From positions 37,042,790 to 37,106,789 of the forward strand of contig CM077826.1 in assembly GCA_039720395.1 (NCBI GenBank): a stretch of DNA of 64,000 nucleotides, given 5' to 3'. Below, one piece after another: positions 24,198-36,490 of this stretch. Numbering within the stretch: the first letter of the stretch is position 1; each line of letters begins with the position of its first letter. The notes under the pieces are model-generated. The model was not told the origin of the DNA. It did no database searches and was given only the letters and a program-made list of their open reading frames with translations. Origin of the DNA: Liquidambar formosana (taxonomy: Eukaryota > Streptophyta > Magnoliopsida > Saxifragales > Altingiaceae). A program made the position numbers and the translations under genes.

Positions 24198-25683
24198 ACC
24201 AGTTTCTGCTCTTCACGCCTTTCCTATTGTGCATTAGAGGAGAGGCCTACTTATCCCCTTAATCCTTTTAATTAAACTGTACTTGATACGTCTTCCTTCA
24301 ATCCTTCTACTGATGCAGCTCTCCTCTGCTTTCGTACATCTCTCTCTCTTCTACTCGGCCATAGACACGTCTGTCCCTCTGTCTTATAATTCTTCTCTCT
24401 CCGACTTATGAATTACATGCGTAATCAATCTTTTTCTTCTTTTTTGGTGCATGACCAGTTGAGTAGTGGATTTTTATATTCTGGTTGGATCAATTGTTAG
24501 TGCTCGTTGATTTTATCTTAGTTATTTTGGGTGAGAAATTGAGTTTTATTTTGTAATCTACGGTACTTTATCATGAAGTCGTGACATAATAATAAAAATT
24601 AAAAAAAAAAAAAAAAAACAAAGCCTAGAAAAAACGAGAAGAAAGAAAAATGATAAATAAAGAGGAAACGTCGGACGAAAAAAATAAAATCAAAATCAAA
24701 ATCTTAGGTTTTTTTTTTCTGCATGAACAAAAACAAAAGAAAACCCAGATAAAGAGAGGATAAAAAAATTAATATACCAAGTAAAAAACAAAGGGCCATG
24801 AATGAATGCATGAAACTTAGATAAGTGGAGAGAGATAGGATGATGTGTACGTAAGTTTGCAAAACTCTGCTTGAATCTCCAAATTAAAAAACAAAACCAT
24901 CTTGTCCAACGAATCTCACTCTAAAGAAAACCCAGATAAAGAGGCGTGGGGGTAGGGGGAAGAAGCCATGAACGAATGCACGAAACCCAAATAAACAGGA
25001 GAGAGACAGGATGATGTATAAGTTTGCAAACTCTACTTGAATCTCTAAATTATTTAAAAGTATAAAAAATAATTACAAAACCAAGTAAAAAAAAAAAAAA
25101 AAAAAACAGAGAGAGAAGAAAAGAAGAGAAACAAAGAGAAATCAATAAAAAAAAATATATATATCAAAATCATAATTATTATTATTTTTTTTAATGTAGA
25201 GTCCAAAAAAAAGAAAAAAAAAAAACGAAAAAGAAAAAAAATCATCACAATCAGTTATCTACTACGATTACTCAGATCTTGACCCAAATAAAACTCCATG
25301 GATGAACATAAAATTAAAAGTAGGTGAGTTTACCAAGGGATAACTGATTGAAATTAAAATTAAAATTTTGGTTTATAGTTCAATATTACGGGTATTGATC
25401 TCCATCGATCAGTTGCCAATTACATGGAGCAATTCTTCTATGTTTTTCTTTTTTTTCATGCACAGCACTCTTACACACACACACACAAAAACACATCTTT
25501 AACATTTGTTTTGTTAGGTGATCATGATACATGTTTTTGTTTAAAGACCAAAATAAAAGAAGATTTTATGTTAATGACTTTTTACAAAACACACACACAC
25601 ACACACATATATATATATGAAAAAAATATTTCTCACACAACAATTCACATGCAACGCATGTGTGCTATAGCTAGTATTCTATA
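24198..25683. other. AT-rich intergenic stretch, no gene seen
   Basis: It contains A-rich runs (24599-24618, 25088-25107, 25140-25240), (CA)n and (TA)n tracts at about 25473-25618, and a partial direct repeat near 24730-24850 and 24920-25030 (phrases CCATGAAYGAATGCAYGAAAC and GAGAGAYAGGATGATGT). No coding sequence is supported. Confidence 0.5.
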
Positions 25684-26073
25684 AGGGAAGGGATCCATTT
25701 ACATTTGGTGTAAAAAATTTTACTCTTACACCCTTTAATATCTTTTTGTAGGAATAATATTTCGTCAATTCAATCGTTAGATTAAGTTTTCTATTCACGT
25801 ACGTCATGGAAGCCACATTTCAAATAAATCATATATTAAAAGTTATTTCATTCATAAAGTGTCCAAAATTATAGTTTTATTTATAAAAAGAAATGTAAGT
25901 TTACAAATCAAACACTTGCCAATGTCTGATTTACTTGAAATTCGATATGTATGACTTGCATGAATAGATTATCTAATTTAACGGTTGGATTGGTGAAATA
26001 TTATTCACACAAAAAGATATTAAGGTGTATAAGAGTAAAAAATTTTGCCCTGGATGTGAACGGATCCTTTTCC
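25684..26073. mobile_element. MITE-like element with ~110-bp terminal inverted repeats
   Basis: The left arm begins GGAAGGGATCCATTTACA and the right arm ends GAACGGATCCTTTTCC. Over roughly 110 bp each is the reverse complement of the other with scattered changes; for example AATATCTTTTTGT and GAATAATATTTC occur in both. The total is about 390 bp with no coding capacity. This is a typical non-autonomous DNA transposon with long terminal inverted repeats. Superfamily not determined. Confidence 0.7.
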
Positions 26074-26174
26074 TGTATATAAACCGAGTATAGGACAATT
26101 GAAGAGAAGAATCTCCATTGTAATACTAATTTTTTGCATGGTGCATTTTGGGGTTCTCACTGTGTCCATTAAAA

Positions 26175-26400
26175 GGGTTGTCCATTTAAGGAGTGCGGCT
26201 CCTCTCCAATATCCTACCCACCAGCAATCTCCATTCCACAGTTGGAGAGGAGACATGTCACTTTAAATCAATCCAACGGCCTAGGACGGTTACTACATCA
26301 TTAATTTTCATTGTCCGTCTTTCAACGTTGTGAGCCGTGAAATGGAGATAAATGGTGGGTAGGCCACCGGAGAGGAGCCACACCCGTCCACTTAAATATC
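26175..26400. mobile_element. MITE-like element with ~55-bp inverted repeats
   Basis: The left arm (about 26180-26235), with GGCTCCTCTCC and CTACCCACCA, and the right arm (about 26343-26398), with GGTGGGTAG and GGAGAGGAGCC, are imperfect reverse complements. The interior of about 110 bp has no ORF of interest. Arm edges are approximate. Confidence 0.6.
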
Positions 26401-27107
26401 TCTCTTCCTTGTTTACTCTAAGTTTGTCCCCACTCGTGCATTACTGAGTGAGGCTATTCTATCCACATGGAGTGATGATGATAATTGATTAGCAGCAAAC
26501 CAATCACGTCGTGTCATGTTTGACATCTCAGGACTACAAAGTCCATCATGGAAATCCTCAAATCCACCATCTCGGATTATATTTAAGTGACCATTTTGAA
26601 AATAACCAGACAACTGCGGCCACCTGATTCAAGCGGTGGAGGATCTCAAAACTTTTGTTTTTGGTTTTTCTTTTTTCTTCCCGAACAGTGTTGATAACAG
26701 TTATAAAGCTTGAATGGATAAACAAATAATGAAGATAACGAATACAAGGCAGCACTTATAAAAGCTTACTAAAAATAATTAATCCATATAGAGCCATGCC
26801 TCTCTAGATTATAATGTCACAGTTCACGATCAAATGCCTTTTTAAAATCTTCAGGTTTCATTCAATCTCCATATATGAAACATCCAAACACTTAAGTGGA
26901 TACGATTTGAATAGCATCAAACTCATACGTGCTTAGAGGGTTTCAGGAATGAATTCTTGATTCAGAATAATGCTCAATAACACACTTGAGCTTACAGTCG
27001 TACAAACTGCTAGAGAACCTTGAGATTTTTTTGTACTCACCAAGTATGTTATCCACTGAATAAAATAACCCCGAATAGCTTCCTACCGACAATTCCTTTT
27101 AGGTTAA

Positions 27108-27245
27108 ATTACACCTACACCCCTTGTGTTTATTAACAAATACATTGACATTCCTTATTAGGATGGGATCTTTTTAGGGTAAATTACACCTACACCTCTT
27201 GTGTTTATTAACAAATACATTGACACTCTTTGTTAGAATGGAGCA
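27108..27245. repeat. tandem duplication of a ~72-bp segment
   Basis: The phrase GGTAAATTACACCTACAC followed by TTGTGTTTATTAACAAATAC and ACATTGACA occurs twice, starting near 27112 and 27178. The two copies differ at only a few bases. Confidence 0.85.
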
Positions 27246-27520
27246 AGTTAACGGGGTAAACAATGATGCAAAATGACAAAGCTACCCTCTTGCATAAAAT
27301 TATACACGAACCCACCTGCAACCTCTCTCCACTGCATGTAATTTTTTCCTCCATTCTTCATCCCTCCAGATCGAGGATGAGAGAGAGTAATGCCATGATT
27401 CCAAAATGAGGATATAGAAGCTCTCATAACCAATAAAATTTTAGAAATGATTTTGTAATGCAAGGAATATGGTAACCCCATCGGTGGCGACCTACTACAC
27501 CAGTACCTATGCTCCACCTC

Positions 27521-27594
<74 letters not shown>
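27521..27594. repeat. (CT)n(AT)n microsatellite
   Basis: About 48 bp of CT repeats followed by about 25 bp of AT repeats. The serine/leucine-rich and arginine/glutamate-rich ORFs on either strand are artefacts of it. Confidence 0.9.
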
Positions 27595-27988
27595 CTCTTT
27601 TTGTCCCACAAAGATGGACTATTTTTATTATTTTTCGTGTCCCAAAATGTTTGTTCATTTTAGAAAGTCAAATCATAATTTTTTTGAACTTTCCTATAGT
27701 ACCCTTTATTATTTCAACAATTACTCTCAATACAAAATCCAATATCAAGCATTAGATGGTATTTTTGAAAAGATGGAGTTTAATAAATGACAAATTAAGA
27801 TAATAATAGTTTTTCTTAAACTGCATGTTTTATCAAACTTGTCTTATTTTTATGGGATGAAGAGAGTATCTATTATACTATATTATATAAGAAAGGAAAA
27901 GTTGCTCTTGGTTCAGCCTTTAATTCAAGACCCTTTTACCACTTCCAAAAACGACACATTTTTTGTATCTTGGAATCTGCCTCTAGCT

Positions 27989-28326
27989 TGTTGGAAAAAT
28001 ACCACATTCACCATTGGTTAATTATAAACTTTGACATTGATTCATATGTCTGTTTAGATCCTCTACTTATGAATTTAGAATGTTAGGTTAGAGACTTAAT
28101 ATGGTATCAAAACATGTTGTTTCTAGACCATTTTCGTTTATAATCCCATCTTTGTTGTGTACGTGATAGGCCTGTTTTTACCTTGATAGGTTTGCACGTG
28201 AGGGGAAGTGTTGGAAAAACAGCACATCTCACATTGATTAATTATAAACTGTGACATTGCTTCACAGATATGCCTATTTAGACCCTTTACTTATAAGCTT
28301 AGACTGTTAGGCTGGAAATTTAAGTA
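27989..28326 (+). mobile_element. TRIM-like miniature LTR retrotransposon, ~338 bp
   Basis: Two direct repeats of about 113 and 118 bp start TGTTGGAAAAA (27989 and 28209) and share TTAATTATAAACT, GACATTG and TAGACTGTTAGG-like phrases. Directly after the first repeat is TGGTATCAAAAC (28102-28113), which resembles the tRNA-iMet primer binding site of copia-type elements. Directly before the second is the purine tract GTGAGGGGAAG (28198-28208). The spacer of about 107 bp has no coding capacity. LTR, PBS, PPT, LTR in 340 bp is the definition of a TRIM element. The terminal CA is not clean in either LTR. Confidence 0.72.
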
Positions 28327-29889
28327 TATATACCATCAAGAAAGGATGATGCTACACCGCAGGCTATGCAAGGTGACATGGTCATACTATTGCAATGACA
28401 CATGTCTGTGAGTACATGAATCTCACATGACTTAGACTATTTTTTTTCTTTCTTTTTTAAACACTAAATCAAATGAACAGAGGGCTGGATCTCTATCATC
28501 CAACAAAGTTTGCCGGTGAGACATCCTGCAAACCCATTTGAAACACTCATTGAAGTATTGTGAGGTGAATCCGCTTGTGATAAAAGTTACAATTTCAGAT
28601 CTGGTGCATGCAAAGCCATGGGTTTGTGAGGTTGATGAACTTCTGGTGGTGGCCATGGCCGAAGCAACGGAGGTGTTAAAATGATCAAGCGTGGAGGAAG
28701 AGGGGGGGGGGGGGGGGGGGGGAGGGTCAAAGGGGGGCAATTGACCTTCTTAACCTTCTTTCTTTCTTTTTTTTTTTTTCCTTGAACTAAATTATAAATA
28801 TTTAAAAATTTGACCCACCAATTTTATTTAACCTCTCAAAAAAATTTATTTTGGCCCTAGATGCTTTTTTAACCCAAAAAATTGATGAGTTTCACCTCTT
28901 TTTTTTTTTTTTTTTTTTTTTTTTCTATTGATCTAATAAATTTTTGAGTTATCAAGCACATGATTGGTTTTGGATTACTCTTCAATGCTTATAACTCTTT
29001 CATCAAAAGAACAAAATCCCAATGTGATCCACCACTAAGGAAAATTTCTTTTTCCAAAATATTTATCATTAGTCTTGAGTCTAGACCTTGCATGACTAAT
29101 GTTCTTACTCCGCCATTGGAAATGATGTCATGGTGACAATGGTCATGGATGTTAATGGGAAGGTTTAGGATTAGAGAAGCAAATGGGTTTTGATTTTGTC
29201 AGGTGTTGACTGGATTTGGAGGATGAGAGTGATTGTGTTGTCGAATCAATGGAGTTGGAGGGTGGAATTGAAGATGTTAATGACGAAAAATCGCCACAGT
29301 CAATATTGCAACATAGACCTCACATGCTCCTCTTGTGATATATCTTGCAAAATAAGGCTTAAGCGATTGTGGGTGGCCAGCGGGAGCCCCTCCGATACTT
29401 CAATCAGATAATATTGAATAAGCATGAAACGTATTTGGAGGTGAATTGTACATACCTTGCATATGTGGAGAGAATCCCTATTTGTAGTGGGTGACCCTCT
29501 CCTTATTAGATTAGGAGGCTAGAGTCCTGGTAGGACTTGATTAATAAGTGATAATATCAATCCCTTTACTCTAGGATTTGATTATTGAATTATTAAATAT
29601 TAATTTAATAGTATTCCTTTGTGACAGAGCTTAGTTGACTCTCTTGAGTCCACGTGGCACTTTTATATTGGGCCAAATTTTCCTCCCACATCAGTAGCCC
29701 CCCACTTCGAAGGCCAAGCTTATTGGCTTGGATAAAGGAAGTAATTTAACTGAGTTGGTCTTTTTTTTTTTTTTTTTTGTTTTTTTTTTTGACGTGTCGA
29801 TTAAATGAAGGTGAGACTTGCCTTTGGAAAGCCATGAAGTTCTTGAAGATGTCATGGAGTTTGCTCATAGGCTTAACACTTTGCTTGTT
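28327..29889. other. intergenic stretch, no defended gene
   Basis: It includes a long G run (about 28703-28721), T runs (28770-28780, 28899-28924, 29761-29790), and a minus-strand ORF at 28740-28432 whose first residues are an artefact of the G run. The latter part of that ORF (about 70 residues, with CRMSHRQTLLDDRDPALC) is not low-complexity, but I do not recognise it. The part from about 29440 on looks like LTR-type sequence, but no boundary could be set. Confidence 0.4.
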
Positions 29890-30560
29890 AGGTGAGTGCC
29901 TAGTTGCGAGCTAAGGCTTTTTCTTAGTCAAGGCTTTATTCAACTAGGTGAGTGCCTAGAGCGGGCTAAGGCTTTTCCCCACTTGGAGAGTTTCTATTCA
30001 TCTAGGTGGGTGCCTGGAGTGGGTCAGGGCTTTCCTACTTGGGGAGTTTTTATTCACCTAGGTAGGTCCCTGGAATGGGCTAGGACTTTTCCTCACCTAG
30101 AGAGTTTCTATTCACCCAGGTGGGTGATTGGAGCACGCTAAGGCTTTTTCCTCACTTGAGGAGTTTCTATTCACCTAGGTGGGTGCTTGGAGTGGGCCAG
30201 GGCTTTTCCTCACCTAGAGAGTTTCTATTCACCCAAGTGAGTGCTTAGAGTGAGCCAGCGCTTCTTCCTCATCTAGGGAGTTTCTATTCACCCAGGTGGG
30301 TGCCTGAAGCGGGCCAGGGCTTCTTCTTCATCTAGGGAGTTTCTATTCACTCAGGTGGGTGCCTGGAGCGGGCCAGGGCTTTTCCTCACCTGGGGAGTTT
30401 ATATTCACCTAAGTGAGTACCTAGAGCGGGCCAGGGCTTCTTCCTCACCTGAGGAGTTTCTATTCACCACCTAGGTGGGTGCTTAGAGCAGGTTAGGGCT
30501 TTTTTCCTCAGCCATGGATTTATTCAGTCACCGGATGAGTGCCTAGAGTGGGTCAGGGAT
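29890..30560 (+). repeat. minisatellite, ~60-bp unit, about 10-11 copies
   Basis: The unit contains GAGTTTCTATTCACCTAGG, then TGGGTGCCTGGAGCGGGCCA and GGGCTTTTCCTCACC. It recurs from about 29890 to 30560 with many substitutions. The ORF at 29896-30141 reads through several units and is repetitive rather than a recognisable protein. Confidence 0.88.
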
Positions 30561-33500
30561 TTTTGGAGATAACATAAGCCTTAGGAGATTTTCCTATTTT
30601 TTGAGCTCAAAGTTTCCTAGCTTAGAGATGCCTCGGCTTGTGAGGGCGCGAAAGTGCCTCAGCTTGTGAAGGCATGAAGTGCCTTAGCTGTGAACGCTTG
30701 GAGATCTAAATAGATGGATTGGTGACCATTGATGATTGAGTTGAAAAAGGTGAAGTAAACCTTGAGTTGGAGATCTGTAGTCAGAGCTGCAATTAATTCG
30801 TGATTGAGCTGAAGAGCTACTGTTTAAATTGGCAAAGCCACTGGGCATGCCAACTTTGTTGTTGCTAGGTTGTTTGAGGTCTTTAATTGAGCTACTTAGC
30901 TGATCTAAGCCTTGCAAGATAATTGATAGATAGGCCAAGCTACTACCTAGCTATTAAGTAGACTAGTGACCCAAGTTGTTTGCTAATTTTTAATTGCATA
31001 TAAGAGAGTGCTTAACCAATGTTAGTGCAATAAATCATTGTCAGGTAAAATAATTAGCAATTGCAAGTAGTATAAAATAATTCATATGAATTAAAATGGT
31101 GTTCTTCATGAGTTGACAACCTTGTGTGAGTTGTGTTTGATGTGATAGCACTTAAGAGGTCATGGCTATCTTGTATGCATCACGAGATTAGACGACATAG
31201 TCCATTGGTACGTAGTATAGTCTCTAACCGCAAAAACAAAAAGGAGAATGCCATTGAATGCTTTTGCAAGTACTAAAAGTAGTGCAAGGTGTAGCAAGTG
31301 ATACTCATGCAATTGATAAGTATGCGGAGAAATACAATGCCTCACTTATAAGAAGATTGAGCACAATATTCATGCTCATAACTCAATTAAATTCCATAAC
31401 CTAAACATGGGTAGTAATACATGTAATTCAATTTTGTTGTCCTGGGCATCATAGCCATAAAGCTTTATGTATCATAGTAACATGGAAGTTCATGATAAAG
31501 TTTCATATTAAATTAGATGAATAAAATGACCCATGAAAAAGGGTATCGAAGGCACCAGTGAACGTATATACATAGTTGTGTGGTGGAATTAGGGCATTGA
31601 ATCCAAAGTGTGATATGTGTGCTAACATCATCAGTTAAATATTACGCAAATTTCCATTCACAATTTATGAGCAGAATTCCCATATGTTAGCCTCATGCGA
31701 TTCTAAAAATACTTTAATTTGTGAGAACAAATTAAATGAAAAGGGGAAAATAATTTATCCAAATAAAGTGTCGCACAATTTACCTAAAAAAGCTAGGAAT
31801 GTGTTAATAGTCGAGCCCCCGTAATGAGAAAGATGGTAAACAGAAGGCTTCAAGCCCAGAATAAAGACAATATATTATTTAGATATGCATGAGAGATGTG
31901 ATATTGTATAAACATCAAGCCCAAGGTGGCAAACGTTAATGGTGGGGTCTGATAGGGATAGGCATGATAATCCACACCACATCATGCATCCTCCAAGACT
32001 TAACAAAAGAGCACCAACTTGTGCAGTTTAAATGAGTAGTCTAGTGATCTCCATGGACTTGCAAGGTATACTGGCAATGGCATGAAAGATGGACACAAAA
32101 ATGATTCCAAAGTGGAACACGTGTCTAGCCCTTCTTGCTAGAATACTAGAGCACCTGCCACTATTTTTATCATGGGATGAATCAAAGGAAATAAGCACCA
32201 AAGCTAGGCCAAAAGTGAAAACGTGGCCAGCATTGTCCATCGGTTAGAGCTCGTCCATTATTTTATTTTATTTTTTATATGGTAAAATTATAACTTGAAT
32301 CTAAGGCAATTCTTTAAAATATAGCCCAACAATTGTTTGAAGTGGGTTGTAATCAATGCAATACATCATGAAAAATTAGAAATTGAAATTTTCATGAAGT
32401 ATAAAAATGATAAACATATTTGCACTAATTTATAGAGATATGGAGAGTGAAGGGGCGTGCTAATGTGATTCATGAAATGTTCTGAATTATGAATCAAATA
32501 GGAAAGGAACAAGTGTACCCGGATTGACCGTTTGGCCATATGTAGTCACATGTGAGGGAGACATTTGAAGGAGATACAGTCCACAGCATGTTGACACTTG
32601 CGTATTGGCTCAGGAGTTGACACTTGAGGGTGTGTTCCTTAGCCCGTAAGTAGGACGATTTCATGATTGCCGAGTTGATGTTCTCGCGATGGCCATGCCA
32701 TGCCTCAGCTCGGTTAGAAGCCTGATAAGTTCTCGATCAAGGTAGGTACCCAAGGTTCGCAAAATAAGAATTGGAGTCGCCATGGTGGCCCATCATGGGA
32801 TGGATTCTTCGTGGGAATATAATGTATGCTGAACTTTGATAAATGAATTGTTGGTGCATGGCCCGTGTTTTTCCATCAATAGGGATGCAAGATATAAGCT
32901 AGATCCGGTCTAGTAATAAGGAACTGGCCCTAAAACTTTGTAGAAAAAGTCAACTGACCAAACTTCATTTAAAGGTGCCTAAAAAATAATAATAATAATA
33001 ATCAAGAGATTAACAATTTCTAGTGATGCAATATCATGCCGGGTCAAGTCCGAATGAAATGCTAGAAACAAGAGAATCACAGGCTTTAGAATTAAAAGCC
33101 AGTTCAAATGGAGGATATGTATGAAAATTATGAAGACTAAATCCTTAAGACCTCATAATACAGATTCTAATAAATAGATCTCATGAATATATTTCACCAT
33201 GTTGTCCCATATATTAGATGAGTAAAATGCATATGGGGAGAAGGTAGGTGGCAGCCCTCATATAGTTTCCCTTAGTAGTATTTTTTTTTTTTTTGTTTTT
33301 TGTTTTTTGTTGCTATGACTCGTTAAAAGAGCAATTAGGTTGAGCATTTTAACCAACAGGTGGTGTCTTCTATTAAGATATTGGAGAATAAATGAAGTAA
33401 TGAGACTAGAATAACCAAAGGAGGTTCATAAGTCGAGAAAAAACTTCCTTCAAATTTCTGGGATGGGCATCCTTTGAAGTGCGTGATCCTTTGTCTAGTT

Positions 33501-33816
33501 TGAAGTAGAATAGGATCTGCTGCACGCTGCAACGTTTAAACCATGATCCACTTTGTTCGCTATATATGCATGTATCCAGCTTTACATGGACACAAAAGAG
33601 GATTTTTTATATATGTATCGAGCCTTCGTTTGCTTGACACAAAAGAGGATTTTTTTTTTCTTTTTTTGTTTGTTTGTTTGTTTGTTTGTTTTTTTTTTTT
33701 TTTTTCTTTTGCTTTTGCTTTTGCTGATCCACATGAGTAGTACAAGAAGACAAAATATAATGGATCTCAAGACATGGCTGTTTGATTTAGCTATTTCCCA
33801 AATGCAAGATTCTAAC
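30561..33816. other. unassigned repeat-like region with a PBS-like site
   Basis: No gene is supported over more than 3 kb. Near 32768-32782 the minus strand reads TGGCGACTCCAATTC, whose first ten bases equal those of the tRNA-Arg-type PBS of the gypsy elements here. The bases before it (CCACCA) could be an LTR end. If so, a minus-strand gypsy LTR would lie from 32783 towards 33800, with leader below. T-rich and (GTTT)n tracts lie at 33276-33312 and 33650-33720, and a 20-bp direct repeat GACACAAAAGAGGATTTTTT occurs near 33590 and 33637. Confidence 0.35.
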
Positions 33817-34075
33817 ATTGAGAAGCCTTTACCAATGTTTTGTGATAACAACGGGGCTATTGCTTAAGCCAAGGAACCACGGTCTCATCAAAAGTCCAAA
33901 CTTTAAACGGTGATTCCAAGTGATTAGAGAGATCATTGGAAGAGTTGACATATACATATAGAAGATTAATACAATAGAGAATGTATAAGACCCCTTCACT
34001 AAAGTTCTGACCCAAGTGCAGTTAGATCACCATCGACAGGAAATGGGTATAAGATACATGGTGGATTGGCTGTAG
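33817..34075 (+). pseudogene. copia Pol C-terminal fragment with stops
   Basis: From about 33817 the sequence matches the end of copia Pol, starting IEKPLPMFCDNNGAIA and then a TAA in place of the glutamine codon that the element at 40921-42978 has there. Further changes follow (KSKL in place of KSKHIE, and other stops) before the final DWL and TAG at 34073-34075. It is an RNase H remnant. The upstream join to unrelated T-rich sequence marks a truncation. The purine tract and LTR follow as in intact copies. Confidence 0.8.
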
Positions 34076-34089
34076 TACAAGTGGGAGAT

Positions 34090-34685
34090 TGTTAGGATTA
34101 TGCCCTAGAGCCAATCATAGAGACGAATTATTTAGGGATTAGGAACAATCATTTGATTTCATTTAAGTATGTCACATTTATTATTGATTTAATTAAAGGG
34201 CTTATTTTATTATGTTTATACGCATCATTTATATTTACATAATATGTCATGGAGTTAGAGTTGAGAATATGAAATTACAAAGGGTTGTAATTTTGAGATT
34301 GTAGATATATCTCTATACTAAACTCCTAAAGCATTCCTAGTTGAAGGTTCACTATGATGGACAGTAATGAACCATAGGACTAGTACTTATTAGGTTAACT
34401 CTATAGAAGGATAGCTAATCTCAAGCTATTTGTGTGTGGACACTACAACCAACAAGTGGGTGCCTATTATAGAATAGGTACACTGAATGTGACCAAAGAT
34501 TTGAGATAAACTGAATGGAGTTTTAACCTGCCTGTCAATCAATTTCTTATTATTATAGTGGTGTAAGTAATCATTAAACCTGAGACACTATAGTTTTCTT
34601 ATGCATATAGCTTTAGAAGTTTGATAACACTAAGTGCATATCCTAATCATAGGTCTGCAAAGGTGTTCATTAGCCCTACTGCTAT
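34090..34685 (+). repeat. truncated copia LTR, first ~596 bp
   Basis: It starts TGTTAGGATTATGCCCTAGAGC and tracks the complete copia LTR (39252-40906, read in reverse) until GCCCTACTGCTAT, where gypsy LTR G4 begins. The purine tract AAGTGGGAGAT precedes it. The remaining ~1060 bp of the LTR are not found next to G4 in this orientation. Confidence 0.85.
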
Positions 34686-35660
34686 TATCACATCCCATTT
34701 TTGTCACTTTAACTAGGATTCATCATTTCATGTAGCTTTTTGTGTTCTTTTCGAGTCTAGTCTTTTGCATTGGGTTTCTATGGCATTGACTATCATGTGT
34801 ATGAATTTTGAAGTGATTTAGAGTTTATTTCAATAGTCAATAAGAACTTTTGTGACTTTGAGGGCATAATCGTCTTTTAAGTCGTATATTTTCCATTTGA
34901 CCTTGAAATGAGTCCCGAGTCATTCCCTCGAGTTCATATGGATATATTAAGTCTACATATAGGTTCAATTTAATGAATTAGTGGTTTAAGATCAATTTGG
35001 CTCATAACGATTTAGGTTGGTTAAAAGACTCTTTCTTGGTTTGCTTAAATTGACTCATAAGACCCACTCAATTTTCTCTTATTTAACTTCAATTGGGCTT
35101 TATTTACATCCTAGACATGTTTAAAAATTTTGAATTTTGATTTGGAAAGGATTTGGTTCAACCTTATGTGTAAACCCTAGCTTTGCGACGATGGTGCATA
35201 ATGGTTAGTCGCCTTTGTAAAACCTAACCATGCACCCATGGTTAAGGATTTTTGTCCTAAAATGTCCAAAAATGTGTTCTTCTTCAAACCACAGTCATTT
35301 TGGCCTTTATTTTGTCAAAATCGGACTTAATTTGACTCTTGTAGGACTTCTGGAAAGATTAGGAGTCAAAACCGGAGCAGATAAAAGAGAGGCCTTGGGT
35401 AACCGTTTGGGGCTGGATGGTCAGCCAGTCTAGGCCCAGACGGCTAACCGTCCAAGCCTAGTTGGTTATGCAAGGACTCCATCTTCGTATAGGAATCTGA
35501 CTCCTTTTGCTTTCCTGTGACAGATTCCTCTGCCCTTACAAGTTGTTTCTTCCTAGGATTGAGTAAATTTGAGTTGTTTGAGTACCAAGAGAGTCTCTAA
35601 TAGCCCTAGGATCATTATTTAATGAATTAATCTTAGACATTGGTTTATGAGGTCAATCCC

Positions 35661-35670
35661 CTATATAAAG
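35661..35670 (+). promoter_or_regulatory. TATA box in G4 LTR
   Basis: CTATATAAAG about 975 bp into the LTR, at the same place as the box in the LTR at 59467-62127. Confidence 0.6.
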
Positions 35671-36009
35671 AACATGATATTCAGTACATGGGGGGCTGCA
35701 AGTGCGCTTTATACTTAGAGAGGGAAGGAGCTACGTACGAGTTTGGAGAGCTAGAAGGACATCAAAGGGAGGCCCTTCAACCCTAGGCAAGCAAGAGAAC
35801 AAGGATTTTGAAGGCAAGAGAGGTTCTACAAGAGGTAAATAGGCTTTCAATTGCTGAATATAGGTCTTTCTCTTTCTTCTTCTCTTTCTTTCTTTATGAT
35901 AGTTCTAGTGCATGTAGTAGTTCCACATGTTAAGTTAACTTAGTGCATTTATGATGTGATATGAATGATCTTAAGATGATTTATAGTTTTATATGCCTGA
36001 AAAACTTTA

Positions 36010-36490
36010 GTTTACTAAGGTTTTGAAGGCATTATCTTTTCTCTCTTCTTAAATCATGCATAGTTCATATATCTTAGTTACTATAATATATAATTGTCAT
36101 GGGTTGACGCTTCTGTTAGTTAATATATATAATATGAATGATATTCATGATAATTTGAGCATATGGTAGAGTCGTTTCATAGGTTTTAATGTATAGTTGT
36201 GAAATTAGGGTTTTGATAACCCTAAATTCACACAAGTTTCATACAGTATGTTTTACTAAGGTTTTGAAGGCATTATCTTTTCTCTCTTCTTAAATCATGC
36301 ATAGTTCATATATCTTAGTTACTATAATAATTGTCATGGGTTGACACTTCTGTTAGTTAATATATATAATATGAATGATATTTATGATAATTTGAGCATA
36401 TTTTAGAGTCGTTTCATAAGTTTTAATGCATAGTTGTGAAATTAGGGTTTTGATAACCCTAAATTCATGCAAGTTTCATACAGCATGTTT
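36010..36490 (+). repeat. tandem duplication (~230 bp) in G4 LTR
   Basis: The segment starting GTTTACTAAGGTTTTGAAGG and running through TTTTGATAACCCTAAATTCA occurs twice, from about 36010 and from about 36249, with few differences. The LTR at 59467 has a single copy of this segment (about 60787-61020). Confidence 0.85.

Noticed and set aside
24450..24620. Possible SINE or retroposed copy ending in a poly-A run
   Set aside because: There is an A run at 24599-24618, but I could not find A/B box promoter motifs or flanking target duplications.
27248..27663. ORFs rich in RERERE or SLSLSL
   Set aside because: Products of the CT/AG microsatellite at 27521-27594.
28432..28740. Minus-strand ORF starting with a proline run
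   Set aside because: The start comes from a G homopolymer. The remaining ~70 residues match nothing I recognise and there is no supporting context.
29896..30141. 81-residue plus-strand ORF
   Set aside because: It reads through minisatellite units, and its repetitive protein simply mirrors the DNA repeat.
33543..33867. ORFs crossing the T-rich tract into copia sequence
   Set aside because: Their first halves are poly-T and TTTG repeats. Only the copia part after 33817 is meaningful.
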